A model generated the notes under the pieces. The model was not told the DNA's origin. It saw nothing but the letters and a program-made list of their open reading frames with translations, and ran no database searches. A DNA stretch of 50,006 bases from the NCBI GenBank assembly GCA_020432165.1, contig JAGQGU010000018.1, positions 53,589-103,594 of the forward strand, given 5' to 3'. This DNA comes from Thermomicrobiales bacterium (GTDB lineage: Bacteria > Chloroflexota > Chloroflexia > Thermomicrobiales > UBA6265). Positions 25,747 through 33,993 of the stretch are shown one piece after another; positions within the stretch are counted from its first letter, which is position 1, and every line of letters begins with the position of its first letter. Made by a program: the position numbers and the translations under genes.

Positions 25747-25752
25747 TCCACG

Positions 25753-27252
25753 TTAGCCCAATTTCTCGCGGGCGAGATCGATACGGGCGATGAGTCGCTC
25801 CTTGCCGACAGCAGCGAGGGTATCGAAGAGGCCCGGGCTCTGGGCGCGACCGGTGGCGGCCACGCGGATCGGCATGAAGACCTGACCGGGCTTCATCTCC
25901 AGACCTTCGGCAAGTTCGCGGAAGGCTGCTTCGGTCTGCTCGTGATCGTCCAGATTCAGATTTGGGAGCAGCTCGGAAGTGGCGTGCAGCACCTTCAACG
26001 CATCGGCCGCTTCCATCTTCTTCGGTACCAGCAACGCGGTATCGTAATCCGGCAACTCATCAATGAGGAAGTAGCTCATCAGATCGGGCGCTTCCGTGAG
26101 GAAGTGAATGCGATCCTTGAGCAACCCGGTCAGGGCGACAACGGTGCCGTACTGCGGGTGATCGCTATTGACCGGAGCCTCGGTAATCATGCCAGCCTCG
26201 ATCAGCCATGGCATGACGCGCAATGCCAAATCCTCGGTGCTGATGTGGTGATTGATCCACTGGGCATTGAGCCAGTCGAGCTTGGCGCGGTCAAACGTGC
26301 TTGGGCTGGGACTCACCTTCTCCAGCGTGAAGTGCTGGAGCAGATCGTCCATGGTGTAAATCTCGGTTTTGCCGTCCAGGCTCCAACCGAGCAACGCCAT
26401 GTAGTTGATCAAGGCCTCGGGGAGGTATCCGGCCTCGCGGAAATCGTTGAGGCTGACGCCACCGTGGCGCTTGCTGAGCTTGCCGCCGTTCGGATTGAGG
26501 ATAAGCGGCATGTGCGCGAAGATCGGCATCTCCCACCCCAACGCCTTGTAGAGCTGCACATGCAGCGGCGCGGTGGGGATCCACTCCGGTCCACGGGTAA
26601 CGTGGGTGATATCCATCTCGTGATCATCCACCACCACGGCGAGGTGGTAGGTGGGAAAGCCATCGGATTTGAGGATAACGAGATCGTCAATCTTGTCGTT
26701 CTGGTAGACGATGTCGCCACGAAGCAGATCGGGCACGATCGTCTCGCCCTCCAGCGGCATGGCGAAGCGGATGACATGGGGCTCGCCAGCATCAAGCTTG
26801 GCCTGAACCTCCTCCGCGCTGAGATTGCGGCAATGGCGATCGTAGCCAGGCGGGAGTTTCTCGCGCTGCTGCTGCTCGCGCACCTCCTGAAGTCGCTCTG
26901 GCGTGCAGAAACAGCGGTAAGCCTTACCCTCACTCACCAACTGCTCGGCAACCTCGCCATAACGATGCTTGCGCTCGCTCTGGACGTAGGGTGCGTAGGG
27001 TCCGCCGACATCTGGTCCCTCATCCCAATTGAGGCCAAGCCAACGCAAGCCTTCCATCAGGTTCTCGGCGGAGCCTTCGATGAGACGCTTGCGATCGGTG
27101 TCCTCGATACGGAGGATAAACTTCCCGGTTTTGCCCTCGCGCCTGGCTTCCCCGTGGGCGAAGAGGACGTTGTACATCACCAGACGGGCCCCACCGATGT
27201 GGAGCGAGCCGGTCGGGCTGGGGGCAAAACGAACGCGGATGTGGTCGGTCAA
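25753..27252 (-). CDS. gltX: Glutamyl-tRNA synthetase
   Basis: A 499-residue class I aminoacyl-tRNA synthetase that charges tRNA-Glu. The HIGH-type motif PSPTGSLHIGG is at 11-21 and KLSKR at 258-262; the C-terminal anticodon-binding domain follows. Cys residues at 114-141 (RCFCT, YDRHC) may form a zinc site. The start is TTG at 27252, with GAAGGA 9-10 nt upstream; no ATG in a suitable place is present. A -10-like TATACT lies at about 27300 on the minus strand. Confidence 0.95.
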   Translation of the reverse strand: MTDHIRVRFAPSPTGSLHIGGARLVMYNVLFAHGEARREGKTGKFILRIEDTDRKRLIEGSAENLMEGLRWLGLNWDEGPDVGGPYAPYVQSERKHRYGEVAEQLVSEGKAYRCFCTPERLQEVREQQQREKLPPGYDRHCRNLSAEEVQAKLDAGEPHVIRFAMPLEGETIVPDLLRGDIVYQNDKIDDLVILKSDGFPTYHLAVVVDDHEMDITHVTRGPEWIPTAPLHVQLYKALGWEMPIFAHMPLILNPNGGKLSKRHGGVSLNDFREAGYLPEALINYMALLGWSLDGKTEIYTMDDLLQHFTLEKVSPSPSTFDRAKLDWLNAQWINHHISTEDLALRVMPWLIEAGMITEAPVNSDHPQYGTVVALTGLLKDRIHFLTEAPDLMSYFLIDELPDYDTALLVPKKMEAADALKVLHATSELLPNLNLDDHEQTEAAFRELAEGLEMKPGQVFMPIRVAATGRAQSPGLFDTLAAVGKERLIARIDLAREKLG

Positions 27253-27367
27253 GGGTGTTGGTCCTTCTTGGTGGTTGGGATTGTGAGTGAGAATTAGTAT
27301 ACGATCGTAGACTATTTGACTACAGGAGTGATTGTAGCGCAGCGACCCACCCCCAGAGGATCGAACT

Positions 27368-28018
27368 CTACCTGGATAGAAATGAGACGATCAATCCTAG
27401 GACAAATACAACACCAAGTATCAAAATGATCAACCACCATGGAACGCAATCAGTGCTGATTTTTTGGCCCTTACCGCTGAGATACACCTCAATAGGACGC
27501 ACCACAGACTCCTGATCCGGATATGCTACCCCTTGATCCGTAGGACAAAATTCCTTGGATACGATTAGCTTGTCAACATTGACAGGATGATGAGGTGTCG
27601 GCTTTACGCGTGCATCACCTCTGGTCTGACGTGCAGCAGGCTTGACTTCTCGTTGCGAGGGTGCATCTTTGGCGGCTCTTTTCTGGCGAGGCTTTTGCCT
27701 TTCCGTAGGTTGAGAAGTAACGGTGACCACCTGTGCCTTGCCTCGGTATGCGACTGGAGAACTCGTAGGTTTCTCTCCGAACCGTGGGTCACCAAATTCA
27801 AAGAACGTCACAAATGGGTGCTCTTCTTTCGTGAACAACCAGCCTTTGTGACTCTCTAACTGTGACATCAGAGAAGATGGAATCTCATCTCCTTTATACA
27901 CACGTCGTTTGTTGAGAAACCGAATCGCGTCAGGATGAACCTGCTTGGTGCCAAAGTACCCCTTGCCAGTGCGGATATAGTAGCCACCATCCTCTTGTCG
28001 CCTTGAGAGCCTTGCCAA
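27368..28018 (-). CDS. Hypothetical tail-anchored protein
   Basis: A 216-residue protein of no recognised family. The N-terminal 75 residues look folded (GYYIRTGKGYFG, HPFVTFFEFGDPRFG). A Lys/Arg/Pro/Gln-rich linker follows (residues 85-145), then a short domain, and one hydrophobic segment at the extreme C-terminus (WWLIILILGVVFVLGLIVSF) after which only a few residues remain. That places the bulk of the protein in the cytoplasm. The start is probably TTG at 28018, with AGGA a few nt upstream. Base composition seems less GC-rich than its neighbours. Confidence 0.65.
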   Translation of the reverse strand: MARLSRRQEDGGYYIRTGKGYFGTKQVHPDAIRFLNKRRVYKGDEIPSSLMSQLESHKGWLFTKEEHPFVTFFEFGDPRFGEKPTSSPVAYRGKAQVVTVTSQPTERQKPRQKRAAKDAPSQREVKPAARQTRGDARVKPTPHHPVNVDKLIVSKEFCPTDQGVAYPDQESVVRPIEVYLSGKGQKISTDCVPWWLIILILGVVFVLGLIVSFLSR

Positions 28019-28103
28019 TTATTCCTACCTTCACCGATTTTGCGCCCAACCCAAGAGTATTGGCGAGCAACCAAATTGGGGCGATCAGAAACTGTCTGCC
28101 CCT

Positions 28104-29375
28104 TTACTCCCCTGTATACCGCACCAACTCCGGAACCCGAACCGCGAGCACCAGCAACACGACGACCAACACCGATCCCGCCAGAAACGTGGTGGCGCCG
28201 ACGCCGATGCCAGCCGCGATCGCGCCCAGCCCAAGCGAGCCGATCGGCATGGCACCGATGGCAAGTTCCTGGATGCCGAGCGCTCTCCCCTGCACCTCGG
28301 GTGGCGATGTCATCAGCATCAATGTAGTTTGCATCACACCAAAAGTGGCGCTGGTGATGCCAACCAGCCCCATCAACACAAACGAGAGCACAACCCGATC
28401 GGAAAGCCCAAAGATCGCCCAGGCAACACCCCATAGCGTCGTGCCGAAAAGAAAGAGCGCACCCTTATATCGGAAATCGCCAAGCGAGGCGATGCAGAAC
28501 GCACCGCAGAAGCTACCCATACCGGCGCACAACAACAACCAGCCAAGTCCTGATGCACCCAACCCAAGTACATCTTTGGCGAAGACCGGCATAAACGAGT
28601 TGTAGACAGGCCAAAGCGTGAAGTTCGCGACCAGTGTCACCGTCAGCACGGCCGATGTCAGTCGACTCTGCATGATGATGCGGAGTCCACCCATCACCAT
28701 GCGCAGAATCGGCTCGTGCTCCTGCCGCACAGACCGAGTGATCGCACCGATCTGCCACACCATCAGCGATGCCGCCAGATACCAGATGCTGGCAAACCAG
28801 AGCGCGGTGGCGGCACCAAAACCACTGAGAACGACGCCGGTCAGGGCCGGCGCCACGCCTTGCATCAATCCCATTGCCATCGAGTTGAGCCCATTGGCGT
28901 TGGCGATATTCCGGCGACCCACCATTTCCAGAATCAGCGACGCTCGCGCCGGCTGCGAGGGAGATTGCGCCAGACCTGTCAATAACCCAATCGACACCAA
29001 TAACCAATAGGGTTCATGACCCAGCGATACACTCAGCGCCAGCAGTACCACGACAACAAACGACCAGACGCTGGCGATCTTGACGATAAGCACGCGATCG
29101 TAGCGGTCGGCAATAACCCCGGACACTGGTCCCAACCACATCGGACAGAGCCGAACGGCGGTAAAGACAGCCAGGAGAAACTCGGAGCCCGTCGTTTCGA
29201 ATACGAGCCAGCTCAGGATGACAATGACTGCCCAGTTGCCGCCTGCGAAGAAGAGATTGGAAAGCCAGAGATAGCGAAAGTCCGGGCTGGACTGGAATGA
29301 TTCCCCCGCCCGAACGAAGACATTGCGTCGACGAATAACCTCAACATCACGTTGCGAAGAGAACGGATCCGACAC
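28104..29375 (-). CDS. MFS transporter, exporter type
   Basis: A 423-residue membrane protein with about 12 helices and the SGVIADRYDR loop. It belongs to the EntS-like MFS branch. The GTG at 29375 is chosen because AAAGGG lies 8 nt upstream; the GTG at 29381 is too close to that site. It is divergent from the NYN gene. The substrate is unknown. Confidence 0.85.
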   Translation of the reverse strand: MSDPFSSQRDVEVIRRRNVFVRAGESFQSSPDFRYLWLSNLFFAGGNWAVIVILSWLVFETTGSEFLLAVFTAVRLCPMWLGPVSGVIADRYDRVLIVKIASVWSFVVVVLLALSVSLGHEPYWLLVSIGLLTGLAQSPSQPARASLILEMVGRRNIANANGLNSMAMGLMQGVAPALTGVVLSGFGAATALWFASIWYLAASLMVWQIGAITRSVRQEHEPILRMVMGGLRIIMQSRLTSAVLTVTLVANFTLWPVYNSFMPVFAKDVLGLGASGLGWLLLCAGMGSFCGAFCIASLGDFRYKGALFLFGTTLWGVAWAIFGLSDRVVLSFVLMGLVGITSATFGVMQTTLMLMTSPPEVQGRALGIQELAIGAMPIGSLGLGAIAAGIGVGATTFLAGSVLVVVLLVLAVRVPELVRYTGE

Positions 29376-29452
29376 GCGCACGACCCTTTCAGCGGATCCG
29401 TAGTGCAGAAGAAGATATCTGCATCTGATCGTACCGTAGAAAAAAGATAGAG

Positions 29453-29545
29453 TATACTGTCTATACCACCTCCACCGTTTCGATGGTGGAGTGCCAGGAT
29501 CGCAGTTGCGATCCTGGCTTTCTTAATTCTGCGGGAGCAAGGCCG
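29453..29545 (+). promoter_or_regulatory. Leader of the NYN gene: promoter, hairpin and terminator
   Basis: A TATACT box (29453-29458) is followed by two hairpins before the start at 29546. The first pairs CTCCACC with GGTGGAG (29470-29491). The second is the intrinsic terminator listed separately. No good -35 was found. A transcript from this promoter would meet the terminator before the gene, so either a very short RNA is made or read-through is regulated. Confidence 0.6.
29493..29524 (+). terminator. Intrinsic terminator inside the NYN leader
   Basis: A perfect 12-bp stem, GCCAGGATCGCA with TGCGATCCTGGC, has a 2-nt loop in linear pairing and is followed by TTTCTT. It lies 22 nt upstream of the coding start and in the same orientation, while the other neighbour is transcribed away from it. 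Confidence 0.85.
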
Positions 29546-30232
29546 ATGTCTCAGGAGGCATCCCCTCAACGAGTAGCCTATTACGTGGATGGTTTTAACC
29601 TCTATCACGGCTGCTTTGCCAATCTATCCAGTCGAGAATCGTGGAGAAAGTTCCGCTGGCTAGATCTCAACACGATGTGCAGCCGGATTTACCCAAACGG
29701 CACTACGGTAGGAATTCGGTACTTCACCGCCACCGTGGATAAAAACGCAGAGGATCCTCAATCATTCATCCGACAACAAACATACCTGCGAGCACTAAGA
29801 ACGACCAAAACTGTGACGATACACCTTGGTCGTTTCTCTACCTATGCAAAACTCCGCATGGTCGCCGAATCGGAGAATCGTCCCGTTATCGCTGCAACAC
29901 CCGAACAATACGCTCTGGTCATTGAGAGTCGCGAGAAGGGATCCGATGTGAACCTGGCGAGCCACCTGCTCCTCGACGGATTTGAGGATACGTATGATCT
30001 TGCAGTTGTCATCACGAATGATTCTGATCTGGCAACACCAATCCGAATGATTCGAGAAAATCTTGGCAAACGCGTGGCTATCGTTAATCCGAGAAAGAGA
30101 ACGGCAATTGACCTCAAGGGTATCGCCAATTCATACAAAGTAATCCGCCGAAGTTGGCTGGAAAACGCCCAGTTCCCCATGACCCTAACCGATGAGAATG
30201 GAGACTTCACCAAACCAGCACACTGGCAGTGA
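29546..30232 (+). CDS. NYN domain ribonuclease-like protein
   Basis: A 228-residue protein of the NYN/PIN-like (LabA/DUF88) nuclease family. Acidic residues expected for metal binding are in YVDGFNLY (D15), KGSDVNLASHL (D134) and ITNDSDLATPI (D159, D161). Such proteins cleave RNA; the target here is unknown. The start at 29546 has GGGAG 8 nt upstream. The C-terminus extends about 40 residues past the core. It stands alone behind a terminator-containing leader, which may be its own regulatory target. Confidence 0.87.
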   Translation: MSQEASPQRVAYYVDGFNLYHGCFANLSSRESWRKFRWLDLNTMCSRIYPNGTTVGIRYFTATVDKNAEDPQSFIRQQTYLRALRTTKTVTIHLGRFSTYAKLRMVAESENRPVIAATPEQYALVIESREKGSDVNLASHLLLDGFEDTYDLAVVITNDSDLATPIRMIRENLGKRVAIVNPRKRTAIDLKGIANSYKVIRRSWLENAQFPMTLTDENGDFTKPAHWQ

Positions 30233-30324
30233 TCGCAACAAATGAGAAGTAGTCTGCACCTACCACTCCCTACCCTGTCTCCACAAGCGGCGATGTTGCC
30301 GCATTTGAATCAGGAGACATATCA

Positions 30325-30753
30325 ATGCCACCTCCCATAGACCGACTCGGCACAGTCGGCATCATCATCACCACAGCAGTGGCCGCCGTGGTCGTCAATC
30401 TCATCATCTATACGATCGGTTCAATAGCCGGTGGAACATATGATTTCACCAATGGTGGGAAGGACTACCATGTCGATCCGTGGACGCTCAGCGGTTTCAC
30501 GGGTATTCCGCTGCTGATCGGTCTCACCGTCGCAGCGCTGTTATCGCGAAAGTGGAGCTGGGTGATCATCGTTGCACTCGTGATCGGGCCATTGGCAGCG
30601 GTCGGGACCATTTTCACCATGACCGTGCCATCGGATCTGGATACCACCAGCAAGATCGCATTGGGAGCAGCGCATGTGTCTCTGGGCTTATTCGCTATCG
30701 GCGGCGTCCTTGCGCTCCGTTCGCGAATACCCAATACGGTTCACAGGCTCTGA
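30325..30753 (+). CDS. DUF6069 family membrane protein
   Basis: A 142-residue protein with four hydrophobic segments and the DUF6069 arrangement. AGGAG lies 8 nt before the ATG. Similar in size and layout to the protein at 12617. The function is unknown; it opens the VOC/YCII cluster. Confidence 0.78.
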   Translation: MPPPIDRLGTVGIIITTAVAAVVVNLIIYTIGSIAGGTYDFTNGGKDYHVDPWTLSGFTGIPLLIGLTVAALLSRKWSWVIIVALVIGPLAAVGTIFTMTVPSDLDTTSKIALGAAHVSLGLFAIGGVLALRSRIPNTVHRL

Positions 30754-30857
30754 GCACGCCGAACACTCCGCAACAAATGAGAAGCACAGCCCAACCCGTT
30801 CCGCTATGATGCAGAGGCAATCGTGCAAACAACGTCTCAATGACAGGAGAAAACCAC

Positions 30858-31277
30858 ATGGCTTCAGTTGGTTCCTATATCAATGTCCCCGGCAATGCGG
30901 ACGAGGCGATCGCCTTCTACGAATCAGTCTTCGATACCAAGGCATTCTCGGTGACTCGATATGGCGATTTCGGCGGTGGCGAGGGTATGCCTGAGCACGC
31001 GCTGTCCAAAGTCATGAACTCGCAGATGCTGATCTTCGGCGACTATCTTCTGCAAGTCTCCGATCACCTGGAGGATTTTGGTGGCCCATTAGCCCTGGGA
31101 AGCAACATCGCGATCGTACTCATGCCGGATTCCCGCTCGGAGACGGACCGGATCTTCGCGCTGCTGGCTGATGGTGGCAATACTCGCTTCGAGCCCGGCG
31201 ACGCCGGTTTCGGCTACTTCGCCGATGTGACGGACAAGTTTGGCGCGAATTGGATGTTCTTCAACGCACCTGAGTAA
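30858..31277 (+). CDS. VOC family protein, PhnB-like
   Basis: A 139-residue protein of the vicinal-oxygen-chelate (glyoxalase) superfamily, PhnB-like branch: YINVPGNADEAIAFYESVF at the N-terminus and FGYFADVTDKFGANW at the C-terminus. The start at 30858 has AGGAG 8 nt upstream, while the ATG at 30840 has none. The substrate is unknown. A homologue lies at 34923, and both share CGCTATGATGCA in the promoter region. Confidence 0.87.
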   Translation: MASVGSYINVPGNADEAIAFYESVFDTKAFSVTRYGDFGGGEGMPEHALSKVMNSQMLIFGDYLLQVSDHLEDFGGPLALGSNIAIVLMPDSRSETDRIFALLADGGNTRFEPGDAGFGYFADVTDKFGANWMFFNAPE

Positions 31278-31296
31278 TGGGGTTTGGAAGCAGTAT

Positions 31297-31327
31297 TGGG
31301 GGTCGGTCAATTCAGGATCGACCCCCA
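31297..31327 (+). terminator. Hairpin terminator after the VOC gene
   Basis: TGGGGGTCG (31297-31305) pairs with CGACCCCCA (31319-31327), followed by a weak T-rich run (ATATTGTTGTTT). It is 20 nt past the stop codon and so probably ends that transcript. Confidence 0.6.
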
Positions 31328-31354
31328 TATTGTTGTTTGGAGAGGTAGGCCATC

Positions 31355-31801
31355 ATGTCGATTCTGCAACTGCACCACATAAGTGTGGTGGTTACCGATC
31401 TCGAGGCGGCAAAGGTGTTCTTCACAGAACTTGGGATGGAGTTGGAGGGCGAAGCACCGATCGAGGGACGATGGGTTGATCGCATCAACAGTATCGATGA
31501 TCTTCGTTGCCAAATCGCGATGATGAAAACACCAGATGGTCTCGGGAGATTGGAACTCACGCAGTTCAGCAATCCACCTGCGATCAGCCTCGACCCAGCA
31601 ATCGCACCACCTAACGCACTCGGATTACGTAGCGTGATGTTCGCGGTGGACGATATCGATGCCACCGTTGCCCGCCTGCAAGCAGTTGGCGGAACACTCA
31701 TCGGCGAGATCGTGCAGTACGAGGAGATTTATCGCCTCTGCTACATGCGCGGTCCGGCAGGGATCATCGTTTCGTTGGCAGAGTCGCTCGGCCAGGATTA
31801 G
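31355..31801 (+). CDS. VOC family protein (glyoxalase/bleomycin-resistance type)
   Basis: A 148-residue protein beginning ILQLHHISVVVTDLEAAKVFF, the typical first betaalphabeta module of VOC proteins, with a second module at about 85-148. Metal positions likely include H8 or H9 and a C-terminal Glu. GGAGAGG is upstream of the start. The reaction cannot be predicted. It differs from the PhnB-like protein before it. Confidence 0.85.
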   Translation: MSILQLHHISVVVTDLEAAKVFFTELGMELEGEAPIEGRWVDRINSIDDLRCQIAMMKTPDGLGRLELTQFSNPPAISLDPAIAPPNALGLRSVMFAVDDIDATVARLQAVGGTLIGEIVQYEEIYRLCYMRGPAGIIVSLAESLGQD

Positions 31802-31915
31802 CCATGGTGAGCAACACAAAGCCTCTCGGTTGTGTCCGATTGGGCCAATGCCATTCGTAGTTAAAGTGAGAGGATACCCAATGGGGGATGTCCTGAATCA
31901 CAGGAGATGACTGCG

Positions 31916-32257
31916 ATGCAGTACCTGATTTCCGTAATCTCTGATGGCACCGAAGTCGACAGCCCTGAAGTGGGTGTTGCCATCGATGCGTTCAACGATC
32001 GACTTATGGCCGAGGGTTACTGGGTGTTCGCCAACGGTCTCGCCGCGCCAGTCGCGGCTACCGTCATCGACAACCGGGGTGAGGAAGTGATATTCACCGA
32101 CGGCCCGTTCCTCGAGTCGAAGGAGCATGTCGCGGGGATCTGGATATGGGAGGTTCCCGATCTGGACGTAGCGCTCAAGCTTGCTACCGAGGCGTCGAAG
32201 GCCTGCGATCGGAAGATCGAAGTTCGTCCGTGCCACAATCACGTTTCCGAGGAGTAA
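31916..32257 (+). CDS. YCII/DGPF domain protein
   Basis: A 113-residue protein with TDGPFLESKE, the DGPF motif of YCII-related proteins that accompany ECF42 sigma factors. The start at 31916 (MQYLISV) has AGGAG 9 nt upstream, and the ATG at 31907 would overlap that site. A close paralog follows at 32398. A remnant of the sigma-factor start follows its stop codon. Confidence 0.9.
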   Translation: MQYLISVISDGTEVDSPEVGVAIDAFNDRLMAEGYWVFANGLAAPVAATVIDNRGEEVIFTDGPFLESKEHVAGIWIWEVPDLDVALKLATEASKACDRKIEVRPCHNHVSEE

Positions 32258-32259
32258 GC

Positions 32260-32301
32260 GTGACCAATGTCCAGGGAGAAATGTCGGATCGGGCCGCCTG
32301 A
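32260..32301 (+). pseudogene. Remnant of a duplicated ECF42 sigma gene start
   Basis: From 32243 to about 32277 the sequence nearly repeats 32737-32771, covering the end of the YCII gene, GTAAGC and the first codons of the sigma factor (GTG ACC AAT GTC CAG against GTG ACC GAT GTC CAG). Homology then stops and a TGA is met after 13 codons. This is best explained by duplication of the YCII-sigma unit followed by loss of the first sigma gene. Confidence 0.72.
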
Positions 32302-32397
32302 AACCCCTTCACCACCGGCGAGTGCCGACAATAGAACCCAACATTGCCGTTCATCGTATTGGAGTATGGATCTCCGCGCGATGGGAAAGGAACCAAG

Positions 32398-32751
32398 ATG
32401 CAATACCTGATTTCCGTCATCGATGATGAGCAGACGATTGTTGCTGGCAATGATTCCGCTGTGCAGGCAGAAATGTCCGCCGTCGACGCTTTCAATGACC
32501 GGCTCAAGGCCCAGGGACACTGGGTTTTCGCGGAAGGGCTTGCCGCGCCCAACACGGCCACCGTCATCGACAATCGCGGCGGGGCATCGGTGATCACTGA
32601 TGGCCCCTTCCTTGAGTCGAAAGAGTTTCTGGGTGGGCTTTGGATCATTGAGGCGCCTGACCTTGATATGGCGATCAAGCTCGCCGCCGAAGGCTCCAGA
32701 GTCTGCAACCGGAAAGTCGAAGTCCGGCCGTTCCACGTTTCCGAGAAGTAA
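32398..32751 (+). CDS. YCII/DGPF domain protein (paralog)
   Basis: A 117-residue protein with TDGPFLESKE and long identical stretches with its neighbour (VDAFNDRL, ATVIDNRG). AAAGGA lies 6 nt before the ATG at 32398; the upstream ATG at 32344 lacks a ribosome site. The sigma factor gene begins 3 nt after its stop, so the two are translationally linked. Confidence 0.9.
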   Translation: MQYLISVIDDEQTIVAGNDSAVQAEMSAVDAFNDRLKAQGHWVFAEGLAAPNTATVIDNRGGASVITDGPFLESKEFLGGLWIIEAPDLDMAIKLAAEGSRVCNRKVEVRPFHVSEK

Positions 32752-32753
32752 GC

Positions 32754-33980
32754 GTGACCGATGTCCAGGAGGCGATCACTCGCGCCCATCATGACGAATG
32801 GGCGCGGGTGGTTGCATCCCTCACCAGGCGGTTCGGTGACCTTGACATCGCCGAAGAAGCGGCAGCTGAAGCATTCGCGACCGCCGTCGAGCGGTGGCCG
32901 GTCGATGGCGTGCCGCCAAACCCCGGCGCATGGCTGACCACCACCGCCAACCGCAAGGCTATCGATCGTCTGCGCCGCGAGAACCGTCGCGACGACAAGC
33001 ACAAGGAGGCCGGGATGCTACACATCGACGATCATCCCGAACCGGCTGGCGCCATTGAGGATGATCGGCTCCGACTGATCTTCACCTGCTGTCATCCCGC
33101 ACTGGCGATGGAATCCCGGGTGGCGCTGACATTACGGATGGTCGGCGGCCTGACGGTGCCCGAGATCGCCCGGGCCTTCCTCGTGCAGGAGAGCGCCATG
33201 GGACGGCGGATTACCCGCGCGAAGACCAAGATCAAGGCGGCTCGCATTCCGTATCGGGTGCCATCGACTGAAGATCTCCCTGCGCGCGTTTCCGGCGTAC
33301 TCGCCGTCCTCTATCTCATCTTCAATGAAGGCTATCTGGCGACCGGTCCCGGCAGCGACCCCATCCGTCCGGGTCTGACCGCCGAGGCGATCCGGCTGAC
33401 CCGCCTGATCCGCACCCTCATGCCAGAGAATGGCGAGGCGACCGGGTTACTGGCCCTGATGCTGCTTACCGAGGCTCGTCGCCCAGCCAGGATTTCGGCA
33501 AACGGCGAGTTGATCACGCTTGAGGAACAGAACCGGGACATCTGGGATGCGGCGTTGATTGCTGAGGGGCACCAACTGGTGCGCGAACGCCTGGCTACCG
33601 GAGTGGCTCCGGGACGCTACCAGATCCTGGCCGCAATCAATGCCGTCCACACCTCCGCCCGCAACTTTCGCGATACCGACTGGTGGCAGGTGGTTGCTCT
33701 TTACGACCAACTCATCCACCTCGATCCCTCGCCGATCGTCGCTCTCAACCGGGCAATTGCGGTCGCCGAACTCGATGGTCCGCAGGTAGCCCTTTCGATC
33801 ATGGATCGGTTGGAGGGCGCGCTGGTCGATTATCACGCCTTCCACGCAACTCGGGCCGATCTTCTACGTCGGTTGGACCACACCGACGAGTCGCGTGCGG
33901 CCTACGACCGGGCCATCGAGCTGGCCGGCAATACCGCCGAAACAGCCTACCTAACCCGTCGACGTGACGAACTCGGATAA
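32754..33980 (+). CDS. ECF42-type RNA polymerase sigma factor
   Basis: A 408-residue extracytoplasmic-function sigma factor. Sigma2 covers about residues 1-75 (DIAEEAAAEAFATAVERW, WLTTTANRKAIDRLR). Sigma4 lies at about 110-165 (LTVPEIARAFLVQESAMGRRITRAK). The rest is a long C-terminal extension with TPR-like helices (about 185-408). This extension together with DGPF neighbours is the hallmark of the ECF42 group, where it replaces an anti-sigma factor. The start is GTG at 32754. Likely targets are the adjacent YCII genes. Confidence 0.92.
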   Translation: MTDVQEAITRAHHDEWARVVASLTRRFGDLDIAEEAAAEAFATAVERWPVDGVPPNPGAWLTTTANRKAIDRLRRENRRDDKHKEAGMLHIDDHPEPAGAIEDDRLRLIFTCCHPALAMESRVALTLRMVGGLTVPEIARAFLVQESAMGRRITRAKTKIKAARIPYRVPSTEDLPARVSGVLAVLYLIFNEGYLATGPGSDPIRPGLTAEAIRLTRLIRTLMPENGEATGLLALMLLTEARRPARISANGELITLEEQNRDIWDAALIAEGHQLVRERLATGVAPGRYQILAAINAVHTSARNFRDTDWWQVVALYDQLIHLDPSPIVALNRAIAVAELDGPQVALSIMDRLEGALVDYHAFHATRADLLRRLDHTDESRAAYDRAIELAGNTAETAYLTRRRDELG

Positions 33981-33993
33981 TACGAGTACATGA

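Noticed and set aside
25393-27297. Long open frame opposite gltX
   Set aside because: It is a full-length shadow of a clear glutamyl-tRNA synthetase and contains no recognisable domain. Codon bias in this genome keeps the opposite strand open.
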